Source of the DNA: Blastocatellia bacterium
GTDB lineage: Bacteria > Acidobacteriota > Blastocatellia > UBA7656
Reading direction: 5' to 3'
DNA: 33,606 nt
NCBI GenBank assembly: GCA_023265195.1
Contig: JAHFUG010000012.1
Coordinates: 6,185-39,790 of the forward strand
Position 1 is the first letter of the stretch; each line of letters begins with the position of its first letter. Shown here in pieces: positions 1-9,557 of the stretch. The position numbers and the translations under genes are program-made. The notes beneath the pieces are model-generated. The model worked only from the letters and a program-made list of their open reading frames with translations. It was not told the origin of the DNA and did not search any database.

Positions 1-219
1 TGTCGTTATTGTGCCCAATAATGTTGATCGCGCGGTCATATGATATCGAGATGCTGCCTCGGTAAAAACAGGTGGAATAACCGCGGTGGCGGAGTCGGAG
101 CGGCGGTTGTTTTCCATAGTTCTTTTCGTTAGAATCCCCGACTGAACCACATGAAGGCGCTGGGCTGTTATCGTCCTTGTTCCTGCTGTCGTTCGCACCC
201 TGAAGGTTGGGAGAACACA
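1..219. other. Leader region before the S41 peptidase; possible tail of an upstream gene
   Basis: No complete gene fits here. One plus-strand frame is open from base 2 to a TGA at 41-43 and could be the last 13 codons of a gene starting outside the window. A second frame is open to about base 63, so the choice is not supported. The rest is presumed leader and promoter of the S41 peptidase, but no convincing -35/-10 pair was found. Confidence 0.3.
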
Positions 220-1866
220 ATGAAATTCAAAAGACGAATCTTGTTGGTTGCTATCGCGATGGCGGCGCCCCTTCTGTTTGCGGGCGCGCACCGCGCTCAA
301 CGAGTTTCATCGGCGGGCGACGACGACCTGCCCAGGCAGGGAAAGATAACAAGCGATTTCATAGACGCGCTGCGGATCGCCGAGGACAATTACGCGGGCC
401 GCGTTGAATACGAAAGACTCACTAAGAACTCGATCCTCGGCATGCTTCACACGCTCGATCCCCATTCTTCCTACCTGGACCGAAAAGAGTACGAGAAGTT
501 TCTAAACGATCAACACAGCCGCTACTCCGGCATTGGATCGACGATCGTGCCGCGAAACGGCAAGGTCTATATCATGTCGCCCTTCGACGGAACGCCCGCG
601 TACAAAGCGGGCATTCGTTATGGCGACCAGATAGTCGAGATCAACGGAGAGTCGACCGAGGGCTGGAGTTCGCTTCAGGTCTCCAACAAGCTGATCGGGC
701 CGGAAGGCACTCCCGTAACGGTCAAGGTGTCTCGTTTGGGCGAGAACAAGCCGGTCGAGTACAGGCTGGTTCGCGGCACGGTGCCGCTGTTGTCGATCGC
801 CAACTACTTCATGCTGGGCAAGAACATCGGGTACATAAACCTGCAGCGTGGGTTCAACACTACAACCGGCGACGAGATGCGCGACGCCATTCGGGATCTC
901 AAAGGGCAGGGCATGTCGTCGTTGCTCCTGGACTTGCGCGGAAATCCCGGCGGGCTCGTTGAAGCGGCGGTGCGGGTCGCTAATAACTTTCTGTACCGGG
1001 GTCAGAAAATTGTCTCGATGAGGGGAAGACCTTCTTCGTTTCCTACCAGGGAAGTCAGCGCCCAGAATGCCCAACCCGAAGATTTTCCGATGGTGGTTCT
1101 GGTCAATCGAGGAACGGCGTCCGCGGCTGAGATCGTCGCCGCTTCGCTTCAAGATCACGACCGCGCGCGATTAGTCGGGGAGAACAGCTTTGGCAAGGGG
1201 CTGGTGCAGAACGTTTGGCAGCTTTCGGATGGCTCAGGGTTGACGCTCACGACCGGCAAGTACTATACGCCGAGCGGCAGATTGATCCAGCGTGACTACT
1301 CGGGACGGTCATTTTACGATTACTATCTTCAGCGCGGCGATAAAGAGGCCGTACAGCAGACGGAAGAAAAGCATACGGATTCTGGCCGGGCGGTCTATGG
1401 AGGCGGAGGCGTCAATCCAGACGTCGCGGTGAAGATTCCCGCCAGGGATTTGGAGCTTCAGCGCACATGGCTGGAGCCAGCCTTTGAGTTCTCGCGATTT
1501 CTCGCCGCTGGAGCCATTCAAGGCTTTCCAGAACTGAAGGTGGCCCGGCCAATCGAGCGCGGGCATCGGCTTCAACAGAATGATTACCCGGTCGGCGACA
1601 AAGTGATCTCGGCGTTCAAGAGTTTCTTGCGCGAGCGAAAGGACGCCAAGGAATCACGCGTGGATAAAGACTCGGAGTTCCTGAAGAGGCAGATTCGCTA
1701 CGAGCTTGCTACGGCGGCATACGGACAAGAAGTCGCGTACCAGGTGTTGCTTGAAGGCGACGCTCAAATGCAGAAGGCGCTTCTAGAGATGCCTAAAGCA
1801 AGAACCATGGCCGATGACGCTCGGCGTCAATGGACTGCCCGGAGCGGCGGGCTCAAACGCGATTAG
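220..1866 (+). CDS. Exported S41 C-terminal processing peptidase with PDZ domain
   Basis: Serine protease of the CtpA/Prc (S41) family, which cleaves proteins near their C-termini in the periplasm. The ATG at 220 is chosen because a basic start (MKFKRR) followed by a hydrophobic stretch to about residue 22 makes a signal peptide or N-terminal anchor; an upstream in-frame ATG at 151 would put 23 unrelated residues before it. A PDZ domain spans about residues 102-185. The catalytic domain carries the diagnostic GTASAAEI segment with Ser301 and the FGKG segment with Lys326, the expected Ser-Lys pair. Residues after about 440 form a charged helical tail. Length (548 aa) is normal for the long bacterial forms. 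The product stands alone with its own leader. The family call is firm; the substrate is unknown. Confidence 0.93.
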   Translation: MKFKRRILLVAIAMAAPLLFAGAHRAQRVSSAGDDDLPRQGKITSDFIDALRIAEDNYAGRVEYERLTKNSILGMLHTLDPHSSYLDRKEYEKFLNDQHSRYSGIGSTIVPRNGKVYIMSPFDGTPAYKAGIRYGDQIVEINGESTEGWSSLQVSNKLIGPEGTPVTVKVSRLGENKPVEYRLVRGTVPLLSIANYFMLGKNIGYINLQRGFNTTTGDEMRDAIRDLKGQGMSSLLLDLRGNPGGLVEAAVRVANNFLYRGQKIVSMRGRPSSFPTREVSAQNAQPEDFPMVVLVNRGTASAAEIVAASLQDHDRARLVGENSFGKGLVQNVWQLSDGSGLTLTTGKYYTPSGRLIQRDYSGRSFYDYYLQRGDKEAVQQTEEKHTDSGRAVYGGGGVNPDVAVKIPARDLELQRTWLEPAFEFSRFLAAGAIQGFPELKVARPIERGHRLQQNDYPVGDKVISAFKSFLRERKDAKESRVDKDSEFLKRQIRYELATAAYGQEVAYQVLLEGDAQMQKALLEMPKARTMADDARRQWTARSGGLKRD

Positions 1867-2188
1867 ATTGCCGGCGGCGGTTGAGTCGATTGCGGAAGAG
1901 CGGGGATAAATTCCTCTTCCCGACCTGTGATTTTTTCATTTTTGGTGAAACTAACCAGTTTCTTCCTGACAAAAGCGCAACCAAAATGGCCAGACTCCAT
2001 GCCTCACTGAAGTGAGGTGTCAATGAGACGTCAAACAAGCAAGCATGTCGCACTTCTAATTGCGCCCGGTTCGTTGCAATCGCAGCGAATTCACTTGCGC
2101 AAGCATCGTCCGTGCGATAGAAAGACGGATCATCTCTGACTTCAAACCCGGCGCGCATTCACAAGCGCCATTCCCAAGGAGCAGCCTT
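1867..2188. other. Intergenic region with a small hairpin
   Basis: No credible gene. A perfect hairpin CCTCAC-TGAA-GTGAGG lies at 2002-2017, about 135 nt after the S41 stop. It has a 6-bp stem and a tetraloop but no T-run behind it, so it is at best a weak terminator or processing site. The rest should hold the promoter of the downstream hydrolase. Confidence 0.4.
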
Positions 2189-4159
2189 ATGCAAAGAAAG
2201 ATCTTCTGGACCCTGATATTCGCAGCGGCCGGATTCGTTGTTGCCGCTCAAAGCGCTTTTACTCCGAACGCTAATGGCCAGGGCCGGGCCGGCGCGAACG
2301 CCGACCTTATTGGGCAGAGAACCTCGATCGAGAAGGAACTGCAATCGATCGCGATCGTCGAGCGCAAGGTAATGGTTGCGATGCGCGACGGAAAACGCAT
2401 GGCGACCGACGTCTATCGCCCCAAAGACACGTCGAAGAAATATCCCGTGATTTTTGTACGCTCCCCGTACAACTTTAATTTCTGGGATGTCCGCAACGGC
2501 GCGCCGCGTAACATGAGCAATGAGCTCCAGGTGGTCAAGCGTGGATACGCACTGGTCGAAATGAACGAGCGCGGTCACTTCTTCTCGGAAGGCAACTACG
2601 ACATCCTGGGCCCACCGCTAAGCGACGGCGATGACGCCATATCTTGGATGGCCAAACAGCCCTGGTCGAATGGCAAGGTCGGTACGATCGGATGCTCGTC
2701 GACCGCGGAGTGGCAGTTGGGCGTCGCGGCGCGGGGGAATCCGGCGTTCGCCGCGATGATTCCACAAGGCTTCGGCGCTGGCGTGGGCCGTGTGGGCCCT
2801 TATTACGAGCAGGGGAATTGGTATCGCGGCGGCGCGGTGCAGATGTTGTTCATCGCTTGGCTGTATGGGGAGCAGAACCAGGTGCGGCCGATGTTTCCGC
2901 CGAACACGTCGCAAGAGGAATTGCTTCGCGCCTCAAAGTCGTTCGATCTGGCGCAGCAGCTCCCGCCCGTTGATTGGTCGCAGGCTCTACGCCACCTTCC
3001 CGTTATGGATATTATGAGGGCGGTGGATGGGCCCAAGGGAATCTTCGCCGACGAGACGCCGGTCGACACGGGCGGCGCGATGATCAAGCGCGCGCCTAAC
3101 GATCCGGCCTGGTACAAGGGCGGATTGTGGCACGACAACATGAAGATCAACGTGCCGGGCTTTTGGTTCATGTCCTGGTACGACGTCTCGGTGGGGCCGA
3201 ACCTGGCCGCCTACAATCAAGTGCGGAAGACCGCCAGACCCGAGATCGCTAACCAGCAGTATGCGGTGATCGCGCCGACGCTCCACTGCGCATATAGGTT
3301 CGCCTCAGAGAATACGATCGTCGGCGAGCGCAGCATGGGCGACGCGCGCCTGAACAACGATGATCTGACGTATGGATGGTTTGATTACTTCCTCAAGGGA
3401 GAGAACAACCACATTCTGGAAACAATGCCCAAGGTCCGTTACTTCACGATGGGGATCAACAAGTGGCAGTCGTCGGACACCTGGCCGCCCCGCGGCGCGC
3501 AACAGATGAGCTTCTTTCTGTCGAGTTCCGGAAAAGCAAACACCCTCAACGGGGACGGGCGGCTCGGCGATGCGGCTCCATCAGAAGACAGCGCCGACCG
3601 ATTCGACTACGACCCGATGAATCCGGTTCCGTCCTACGGTGGAAACGTCTGTTGCACCGGCAACGCGGTGCAAGGCGGCGCCTTCGACCAGCGAAAGATG
3701 GAAGAGCGGCCCGACATTTTGGTTTACAGCACCGAGCCCCTGAAAGAAGGCGTCGAGGTGAGCGGCTCGATCGAGGTAACTCTGTACGTATCGTCGGACG
3801 CCAAGGACACGGACTTCACCGTGAAGTTGATTGACGTGTATCCGGACGGGCGCGCTTACAACCTGGACGAAACGATTCAGCGGGCGAGGTATCGGAACGG
3901 GTACGACAAGCCCGTCGCATGGATGGAGCCGGGCAAAGTCTACAAGGTGACGCTCCAGCCGATGACGACCAGCAACTACTTCGAAGCGGGCCATAGGATT
4001 CGGATTGAGGTGTCGAGCAGCAACTTCCCGCGGTTCGATCGAAACTTGAACACGGGAGGGAAGAACTACGACGAATCAAAGGGCGTGGTTGCGCACAACG
4101 CCGTCCACCACTCGAAACAGTATCCATCAGAGGTGAAGCTGACGGTAGTGAAGAAGTAG
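2189..4159 (+). CDS. Exported CocE/NonD family hydrolase (X-Pro dipeptidyl-peptidase-like)
   Basis: Alpha/beta hydrolase of the CocE / alpha-amino-acid ester hydrolase / S15 peptidase group, acting on acyl esters or N-terminal dipeptides. The ATG at 2189 is preceded by AAGGAG at 2176-2181, and the N-terminus ([18 protein letters not shown]) is a signal peptide; the frame is open further upstream but that part is not protein-like. The nucleophile is Ser170 in GCSS, with Asp332 (SWYD) and His366 (APTLHC) as the likely triad. The family-typical early motif ([18 protein letters not shown]) is at about 61-78. From about residue 440 to the end the sequence fits the C-terminal jelly-roll domain of PepX_C. 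The 656-aa length matches secreted family members. Esterase, lactamase-like and peptidase activities cannot be told apart from sequence. Confidence 0.93.
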   Translation: MQRKIFWTLIFAAAGFVVAAQSAFTPNANGQGRAGANADLIGQRTSIEKELQSIAIVERKVMVAMRDGKRMATDVYRPKDTSKKYPVIFVRSPYNFNFWDVRNGAPRNMSNELQVVKRGYALVEMNERGHFFSEGNYDILGPPLSDGDDAISWMAKQPWSNGKVGTIGCSSTAEWQLGVAARGNPAFAAMIPQGFGAGVGRVGPYYEQGNWYRGGAVQMLFIAWLYGEQNQVRPMFPPNTSQEELLRASKSFDLAQQLPPVDWSQALRHLPVMDIMRAVDGPKGIFADETPVDTGGAMIKRAPNDPAWYKGGLWHDNMKINVPGFWFMSWYDVSVGPNLAAYNQVRKTARPEIANQQYAVIAPTLHCAYRFASENTIVGERSMGDARLNNDDLTYGWFDYFLKGENNHILETMPKVRYFTMGINKWQSSDTWPPRGAQQMSFFLSSSGKANTLNGDGRLGDAAPSEDSADRFDYDPMNPVPSYGGNVCCTGNAVQGGAFDQRKMEERPDILVYSTEPLKEGVEVSGSIEVTLYVSSDAKDTDFTVKLIDVYPDGRAYNLDETIQRARYRNGYDKPVAWMEPGKVYKVTLQPMTTSNYFEAGHRIRIEVSSSNFPRFDRNLNTGGKNYDESKGVVAHNAVHHSKQYPSEVKLTVVKK

Positions 4160-4461
4160 GGGACGACGTAAGTGGATGATCTGCCTCGTTGACGGATTGG
4201 AATGTTTGTGGGTTGCGTTGTGCGCCCAGCTACCAATCCCGTATGGTTCTTTATCTCCGCGCGCCACCGCGGCGCAAGATTCATTATTATGCAAATCGCT
4301 TGCAACCTGAGCGTCGAACAAGCCGGCTACGTGATACGATTTCAGCCGGAGGTTGTCAATGGGCATCGCTCAAGCGATAACGACTGATCGGGAGAATGAC
4401 GCATCGAGGGCATTGATCCATGCTCGTAATGAAGACGGACAAACTCCTCGCTGGAGGCTTT
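4160..4461. other. Intergenic region before the toxin-antitoxin operon
   Basis: Two small overlapping open frames around 4189-4387 have no ribosome-binding site and do not read as protein, so no gene is called. The stretch probably holds the promoter and operator of the downstream toxin-antitoxin pair, including the palindrome at 4365-4378. Confidence 0.45.
4365..4378. promoter_or_regulatory. Candidate operator palindrome upstream of the toxin-antitoxin pair
   Basis: ATCGCT-CA-AGCGAT is a perfect 14-bp inverted repeat 84 nt before the antitoxin start chosen here. Type II antitoxins usually autoregulate by binding palindromes near their promoter. This is the only clear palindrome seen in that gap, but a chance occurrence is possible. 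Confidence 0.3.
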
Positions 4462-4695
4462 ATGTCAGGATTACTTACACCGGTCGGAACTGAGTATGGC
4501 TGGGTCATTACGATGACGCCGGAAATGAGCCGGCAGGCTGGAGTTGCTGAAAACTCCTTGATTGTCCTGCATCTTGAAGGAAAGATATCCGCGGAAATTC
4601 TGCCGCCCGCAACCCCGGAGATGAAGGAGAGCGTACGGCGGATTTCCGAAAAATTCCGCGAAGCGTTTGCTGAGATGAAACGGCTTGGCGACTGA
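4462..4695 (+). CDS. AbrB/MazE-like antitoxin of a Doc toxin pair
   Basis: Small acidic 77-aa protein immediately upstream of a Doc-type toxin, hence a candidate antitoxin. The segment WVITMTPEMSRQAG through VLHLEGKISAEILPP follows the AbrB/MazE swapped-hairpin pattern (short strand, helix, turn, paired strands). It is followed by a charged helix (about residues 50-77) that could wrap the toxin. It does not resemble Phd, the classical partner of Doc. The ATG at 4462 is chosen for GGAGG at 4453-4457; an in-frame ATG at 4420 behind GAGGG is a real alternative adding 14 residues. Its stop at 4693-4695 lies 4 nt before the toxin ATG, implying translational coupling. The role is inferred mainly from position and size. 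Confidence 0.7.
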   Translation: MSGLLTPVGTEYGWVITMTPEMSRQAGVAENSLIVLHLEGKISAEILPPATPEMKESVRRISEKFREAFAEMKRLGD

Positions 4696-4699
4696 TGGA

Positions 4700-5074
4700 A
4701 TGCTTTATCTCTCTTACGCTGTTGCATATCACATTGAGTTGATGTGGTACTGGGAGGAGATGCACTGCGGAGTCTTTTCCCGGCATTTGATTGAATCGGC
4801 GCTCGCTCGGCCGCAACAGGCCGCCATTTGGGAGAATGCGGACCTCCCACGTCAAGCAGCCACGCTCTGCTTCGGCCTCATCAAGAATCATCCCTGGATC
4901 GGCGGCAACAAGCGAACCGCCACATTCTTGACGGAACAGTTTCTCAATCTCAATGGATATGGGATACTAGCCTCGGCTTCAGAGATTCTAGCGTTGGTTC
5001 ATGCTATCGACACGGATAAGTGGGAAGTAGATCGAATCGAGTCCTGGATGCGCCGGCATATTCAGAAGGCCTGA
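4700..5074 (+). CDS. doc: Doc-type Fic-domain toxin
   Basis: Death-on-curing family protein. Doc toxins phosphorylate EF-Tu and stop translation. The 124-aa product has the family layout: MLYLSYAVAYHIE at the start, the ESALARPQ segment, and the active-site loop HPWIGGNKRTA with His64, Asn70, Lys71 and Arg72. In P1 Doc and most Fic proteins the motif is HxFx(D/N)(A/G)NKR; here Trp replaces Phe and Gly68 replaces the acidic or amide residue, which could change metal or phosphate handling. The ATG at 4700 is preferred because the family begins close to this Met; a TTG at 4685 would overlap the antitoxin end. The gene is coupled to the antitoxin. It is probably functional or a divergent toxin, but catalysis is uncertain because of Gly68. 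Confidence 0.85.
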   Translation: MLYLSYAVAYHIELMWYWEEMHCGVFSRHLIESALARPQQAAIWENADLPRQAATLCFGLIKNHPWIGGNKRTATFLTEQFLNLNGYGILASASEILALVHAIDTDKWEVDRIESWMRRHIQKA

Positions 5075-5170
5075 GCTAAATAAGACAAGAGAGAAGTAAG
5101 AAGGTCACATCACAAAGCTCGCCCTGGTTGAAAGCTTGCCAGGCGCTCTGGATAGTCTGCGCCAGCCGTT

Positions 5171-8100
5171 CTACTCCGCTCTCAACGCCGCCAATAATGG
5201 AGAGCCAAGCGCCGCCTTTGTCGCCAGCACCGATGCAATGAGACCTGCTGCCAGCACCGCGAGAAAGAGGGCGCCCATCGATGCCGCCGATACCCGCCCT
5301 CCCCGAGACAGAAGCGCTGGAGCTACCGCCACAAGCGCGCTCAGAGCGCCGATCAGCAATCCGCTTACAACCAGAAAAGCGTTCTCGGACAACACGAGAA
5401 CCCGAAAGTGCGCCGAGCGATAGCCCACCGCGCGAAGCACGGCCAGTTCTTTTCGCCTCTCCAGGACGTTTCTCAACAACACCGCGGCCAGCCCGAACGT
5501 GCCCAGCATCAGGCCAAGTCCGCCCAGCGCCTGAAACGTGGACAGATAAGTGTTCTCGACCTTGTGAAAGGCGGCCAGCCGCTCGGCGCTGCTTGTTACG
5601 TCGAAGCCGAAGTCGGAGAGTTCTTCCTCGAGAGCCTCGGTTGCTCCAGTAACCCTGCCGGGCGGGGTTTCCAGTAGAAAGAAGCCGAAGCCGCCGTTGT
5701 CGGGAAAAAGAGCGAGAAAGTTCCTTTCTGAGATCAGCAACTCGCTTTGAAAGAGGCTGTCGGACAGGGCCGCGGCCAGACGTAAGCGAACCGTCTTTCC
5801 ACCCAGATCCAGGACGAGATCATCACCCAGCTTGTGGTGCAGCACGTAAGTCATCGAGTTGGCGTCCGCTATCGCCGGCACTATGTCGCCGCCGAAATTT
5901 TTTTCGAGCAGCAACCAGGGGTTGTCGCGCTCTCCATCGTCAGCCGCTAATGAGTCTTGAAACGAAAACCGGCCGCTCTTTATGAAGTCGCTTGACGGCG
6001 CAAGTATTCTCGGGTTGCGCGGCTGATAGAGATTCAGGCAGCTTGCGTCGTCCCCTTCACGCACCCGAAAAGAGAAGAACTTGACGTCGTCCGGCTTGAA
6101 GTCCTTTCGGGAACTCAGGTTCAAAGCCTCCCTGCCTTCCGTGGTGTTTGGGTCGTGATACAGCGGCAGCATCGACTGAGCAAGCAAGGGGAATCCGCCG
6201 CCGCCGGATTTCTTGTTCAGAGTATCGGTGTCGCGATCGCGTCTGAAGGCGTCAACTGCGACAACGATGAAGACAGCCGATGCGATCAGTGTTATGCATA
6301 ACAGGCTCCTGCCGGGCCGGTGAGTTGTGTTTCGAAATCCGACTCTGATTATCGACAGCCACCCGGCGCCTTTGATCGGCGCTCCGCCCTTGCTGGAAAG
6401 CCAGACCGCTTCCCAGCAAAGCAATGAAGCAAGCAGCAAGCTGCCCGCCCCGAAGAAGCCTTCGGTCTGGCCTATTATTTTCAGGAAGCTCAAGAGCATC
6501 AGGAGCAACGCAGCGGTGGCGAGAACCATCGCGGCTAATCCCAGCCGCTTCGCCGTTCGCGGTTTCCCCGTTGCGGTTTGTTCATGACTGCGATCTCTCT
6601 CAGCATCCAGGTTCCCAGCCAGCAGGCTTCGTGGTGAAGAGCGGCTCAGCGCCCTTAACGTCCAAATCACGCACAGTACCGCCGCGAGAACTCCTCCCGC
6701 GCCACCCAATCCAAGCGAACCGGGCGAGAGATGCATGCTCAGCGCCGTTGTGCCGACCGCGCCTACCCACCACGTTCTCAACCCAACCATCACCAATTCA
6801 GCGTAAGCTACGGAACCGAACATTCCTAGTACACTGCCTGCCATCGCCAGCGCGACTCCCTCGCTCAAGAAGAGAATTCGAATCTTCGATGTTGGAAAGC
6901 CTAGCGCCCGCAGCAGTCCGATCTCACGGACTCGTTGTTCGATTCCGAGCTTGAAGAACAAGCTCGCCAGAAGCAGAGATGACACTACGAGGAAAAAACT
7001 GAAGTAGACGAAGTACTCTCCGAAGTCGGTGGCGCCTTGCGACGCTTGCAGGCCCCCAATCAGAACGGATCGCGCCGAAAGTCCCGACTCCGCCGGGTCT
7101 ATCTCAGCCCGCAGTTCTCTCTTGTATGCTTGCAGCGCATCCTGAAGACCAGCTGACGCCTCGGGAAATAGCCTGATCGAAGTCAGCTTTCCGTGCCGCG
7201 ACCCCCAAAGCTTCTGGCCTCGCTCGATGGGCACGAACGCCTTCGGGGCCGTGCGGTATTGTCGCCAGTACGCGTCATCCCGAGGCCGCACGCGTTTGAG
7301 ATCGATTGGAAACGGCGGATCCCAACCGCTCAGGCTGGTAGTTTCGGTGATTCCCGGATAATCAGGCGCGAGATCGCGGTCTGCTGTCTTGTCGTTGAGA
7401 GAAATAATTCCGTCCAGCTTGAATTGGGCGGAGCGCGTGATCAGTCGTCCCGAGTCTTCCCACTCGTAGTATTCAAGGACGATGGGGTCACCGGCCTTCA
7501 CTCCCAAATCACCGGCCGCCCAATCATTCAGCACAATGCCGTCCTCGGAAGGATGAAGCAATGGCGCGAGTTTATGATAGCCAGTCTCGTCCAGAGCGGT
7601 GACGATCGAGTAGGGGATCTCCCGCTCACCCGAGCGGATGGTATTGGCAAGATAAGTGAGAACGCCTGATGTGTCGAAGCCTAGCCGTGCGGCGACGGCC
7701 CTTGCAGTCTCCGCGTCCGAGTCGCTTATTATGGCCGTGTCACTCTCGAGCGAAACACAGCCTCGATCGTTGAGCAACCGAAGCTTGACGCCAAGGTCTT
7801 CAATCGCAAAGCGGTCCTTCAAGATGGATCCCAGCAATCGTTCCCCGGCGGCTGCTTCGATCATAGGCGCGTTTCGCCGTAGAAGGAGCGTGTTCACTCT
7901 ACTAGCCAGCTCGAGATCTTTCTGTAGCCGGCGCAGTGAAACGAAGACGGCTCTCACGGGCCCCTGCTGTGGCATGAGAGAAAAGTCTCCCAGCGCTCGA
8001 GGCCCGCCTGAAGTCAGACGAATCGTGCGGCCGAGATCTTCCTTGCGTCCGTGCAAAGAGCCGGCTGGAATAGCGGAAGGTTTCTCGATTCGCAAGAGGA

Positions 8101-8557
8101 GAGATTCGCCTGACCCGGCTCCAAACTCCCTGGCGAGATCGGGGCTGAGAATGATCTCTCGATCTCCAGGCGGCGCCGCTTCAGGTCCGTGAAACCTCCA
8201 GAAGCGCGCGTCCACTCCGTAGACTTGAACGTGCGATGCGCGCCTTCCGCTCTTCTCATGGGTAACTAGTCCATTTAGAACGATGAGGGGACAGGGTGGC
8301 GCGAACACCGTAGTGAAGCGGCCGTCCGACTCGAGATCGTCCGCAAGAGCTTCTCGAAAAAAGGTCGCTCCTGAAATCAGGTATTCCGTTTTGCCAAGAC
8401 GGGCCAAAAAAAGATCGCGAAGACTGGCGCGAACCGAGTCTCCAACCAGCAGGGCTCCAGCCAGAACCGCGATTGCGATTCCCACACCCGCGATCACGGC
8501 GAGATTCGTGCGCCAGTAATGAGCTAGATTGTGCTTCAGGAGATTGACGGTTCGCAT
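5171..8557 (-). CDS. Very large FtsX-type ABC transporter permease
   Basis: 1128-aa membrane protein of the MacB/FtsX permease superfamily, which with a LolD-like ATPase drives mechanotransmission or lipid/lipoprotein movement across the envelope rather than classical substrate import. The ATG at 8557 is chosen because MRTVNLLKHNLAHYWRTN opens the usual cytoplasmic amphipathic start, followed by the first membrane helix (about 17-40). A long extracytoplasmic region (about 45-510) precedes the first FtsX domain (about 515-650), with the typical QRVREIGLLRALGF loop. A second extracytoplasmic region follows, then a second FtsX domain in the last ~120 residues with RRKELAVLRAVGY. Two FtsX domains in one chain mean it can work as a single polypeptide. 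The matching ATPase is at 9558-10220, separated by one unrelated gene. The stop is convergent with doc. Confidence 0.9.
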   Translation of the reverse strand: MRTVNLLKHNLAHYWRTNLAVIAGVGIAIAVLAGALLVGDSVRASLRDLFLARLGKTEYLISGATFFREALADDLESDGRFTTVFAPPCPLIVLNGLVTHEKSGRRASHVQVYGVDARFWRFHGPEAAPPGDREIILSPDLAREFGAGSGESLLLRIEKPSAIPAGSLHGRKEDLGRTIRLTSGGPRALGDFSLMPQQGPVRAVFVSLRRLQKDLELASRVNTLLLRRNAPMIEAAAGERLLGSILKDRFAIEDLGVKLRLLNDRGCVSLESDTAIISDSDAETARAVAARLGFDTSGVLTYLANTIRSGEREIPYSIVTALDETGYHKLAPLLHPSEDGIVLNDWAAGDLGVKAGDPIVLEYYEWEDSGRLITRSAQFKLDGIISLNDKTADRDLAPDYPGITETTSLSGWDPPFPIDLKRVRPRDDAYWRQYRTAPKAFVPIERGQKLWGSRHGKLTSIRLFPEASAGLQDALQAYKRELRAEIDPAESGLSARSVLIGGLQASQGATDFGEYFVYFSFFLVVSSLLLASLFFKLGIEQRVREIGLLRALGFPTSKIRILFLSEGVALAMAGSVLGMFGSVAYAELVMVGLRTWWVGAVGTTALSMHLSPGSLGLGGAGGVLAAVLCVIWTLRALSRSSPRSLLAGNLDAERDRSHEQTATGKPRTAKRLGLAAMVLATAALLLMLLSFLKIIGQTEGFFGAGSLLLASLLCWEAVWLSSKGGAPIKGAGWLSIIRVGFRNTTHRPGRSLLCITLIASAVFIVVAVDAFRRDRDTDTLNKKSGGGGFPLLAQSMLPLYHDPNTTEGREALNLSSRKDFKPDDVKFFSFRVREGDDASCLNLYQPRNPRILAPSSDFIKSGRFSFQDSLAADDGERDNPWLLLEKNFGGDIVPAIADANSMTYVLHHKLGDDLVLDLGGKTVRLRLAAALSDSLFQSELLISERNFLALFPDNGGFGFFLLETPPGRVTGATEALEEELSDFGFDVTSSAERLAAFHKVENTYLSTFQALGGLGLMLGTFGLAAVLLRNVLERRKELAVLRAVGYRSAHFRVLVLSENAFLVVSGLLIGALSALVAVAPALLSRGGRVSAASMGALFLAVLAAGLIASVLATKAALGSPLLAALRAE

Positions 8558-8629
8558 TGGGTAAAATGCTATCACACCGGGGAGTCGAACCGCGTCAAAG
8601 TACACATAGGGTGGTCAAGACTCGCTGAG

Positions 8630-9346
8630 CTATCTGACAGCGGCAATCCTATCGGAGGTTACAGGGGTTAGCGCCTCTGCCGCGCGCTTGAGTTCTTCTT
8701 CGATGTAAGCTTCCTCGACGGGTGTCTCGAGAATGATCGGAACGGAAGGCAAGATCAAGTTGGACACTTCCCTAAACGTCCTGATAGCGCCTCGTGAAAT
8801 CCTATCATGCTTGCTGTTGGTGTTGACCTCGCTTATATGAATCTGACCAAGCCGGCTTCCAAAGGCGTGCAATAGCAGATATGACTCAGTCATTGAACTG
8901 TCAACTTGGCGGGCGTGGGCGATATCGAAGCAAAAACGAGCGTCAGGCAGTTTATCGAAGAAAGGCTTTAGCCCGGCAACGGTGCGGCCCACAGGTTTCC
9001 GCCTGTCCATATTCTCCAGGTAGAGCAGATCGCCGAATCTTTGCCATAGTTCGAGACGGTGAATAGCATCGGGATGCAGAATTATTGGCCAACCACGCGG
9101 AATGCACTGACTCAACAGTTCTACTATTGCCGGCTCTTCGTCTTCAGCGAAACTGCTTGGCGCATGCACTGAAACATACCGATACTGGGATAGATCAAGC
9201 TCGCCCAACGCCGCCATTAAGACCGGCAACTCATGCTTTCGAAGAGCAGACAACTCAACGGCGTTAACCGATTTCCCATTTAGCATGGCGAGCGCACGGG
9301 CGAAGTCCCCAAACGCCAGCGCACCTGTTGAAAAGCCTATCAGCAT
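8630..9346 (-). CDS. TIM-barrel protein of the xylose isomerase / AP endonuclease 2 fold
   Basis: 238-aa protein with the metal-site pattern of sugar-phosphate isomerase/epimerase-like TIM barrels: VSVHAPSS near residue 60, ILHPDAIH, LENMDRR, CFDIAHARQV, IHISEVN and a late LETPVEE. The successive His, Glu, Asp-His, His and Glu residues would bind one or two divalent metals. The DUF692-type barrels share this look, so the reaction is not predictable. The ATG at 9346 is favoured over a TTG two codons upstream, with GGAG about 10 nt before it. It sits between the ABC ATPase gene and the permease gene in the same direction, 72 nt before the permease start, so co-transcription is likely even though no transport role is apparent. 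Confidence 0.75.
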   Translation of the reverse strand: MLIGFSTGALAFGDFARALAMLNGKSVNAVELSALRKHELPVLMAALGELDLSQYRYVSVHAPSSFAEDEEPAIVELLSQCIPRGWPIILHPDAIHRLELWQRFGDLLYLENMDRRKPVGRTVAGLKPFFDKLPDARFCFDIAHARQVDSSMTESYLLLHAFGSRLGQIHISEVNTNSKHDRISRGAIRTFREVSNLILPSVPIILETPVEEAYIEEELKRAAEALTPVTSDRIAAVR

Positions 9347-9557
9347 AATCAAAACACTCCGTAGACACTTGTGAGTTTAATCAATTTGACTTCTTTTCGT
9401 CTCCCAATTCCTCGGTTTAGGCATCAATACTTCGTAGATGAAATTTCCGTCTGGAGCGCCCGCCTGATCAACGGCCATCTAATTACAATGTCATGGTCGA
9501 CTGAAAACACGCAGCCTTGCTGCATCGCTGCCGTTCCGTCGGGAAATCTCCATGTGT

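Noticed and set aside
4202-4387. Small plus-strand gene before the antitoxin
   Set aside because: There are competing frames, no ribosome-binding site and no recognisable protein pattern.
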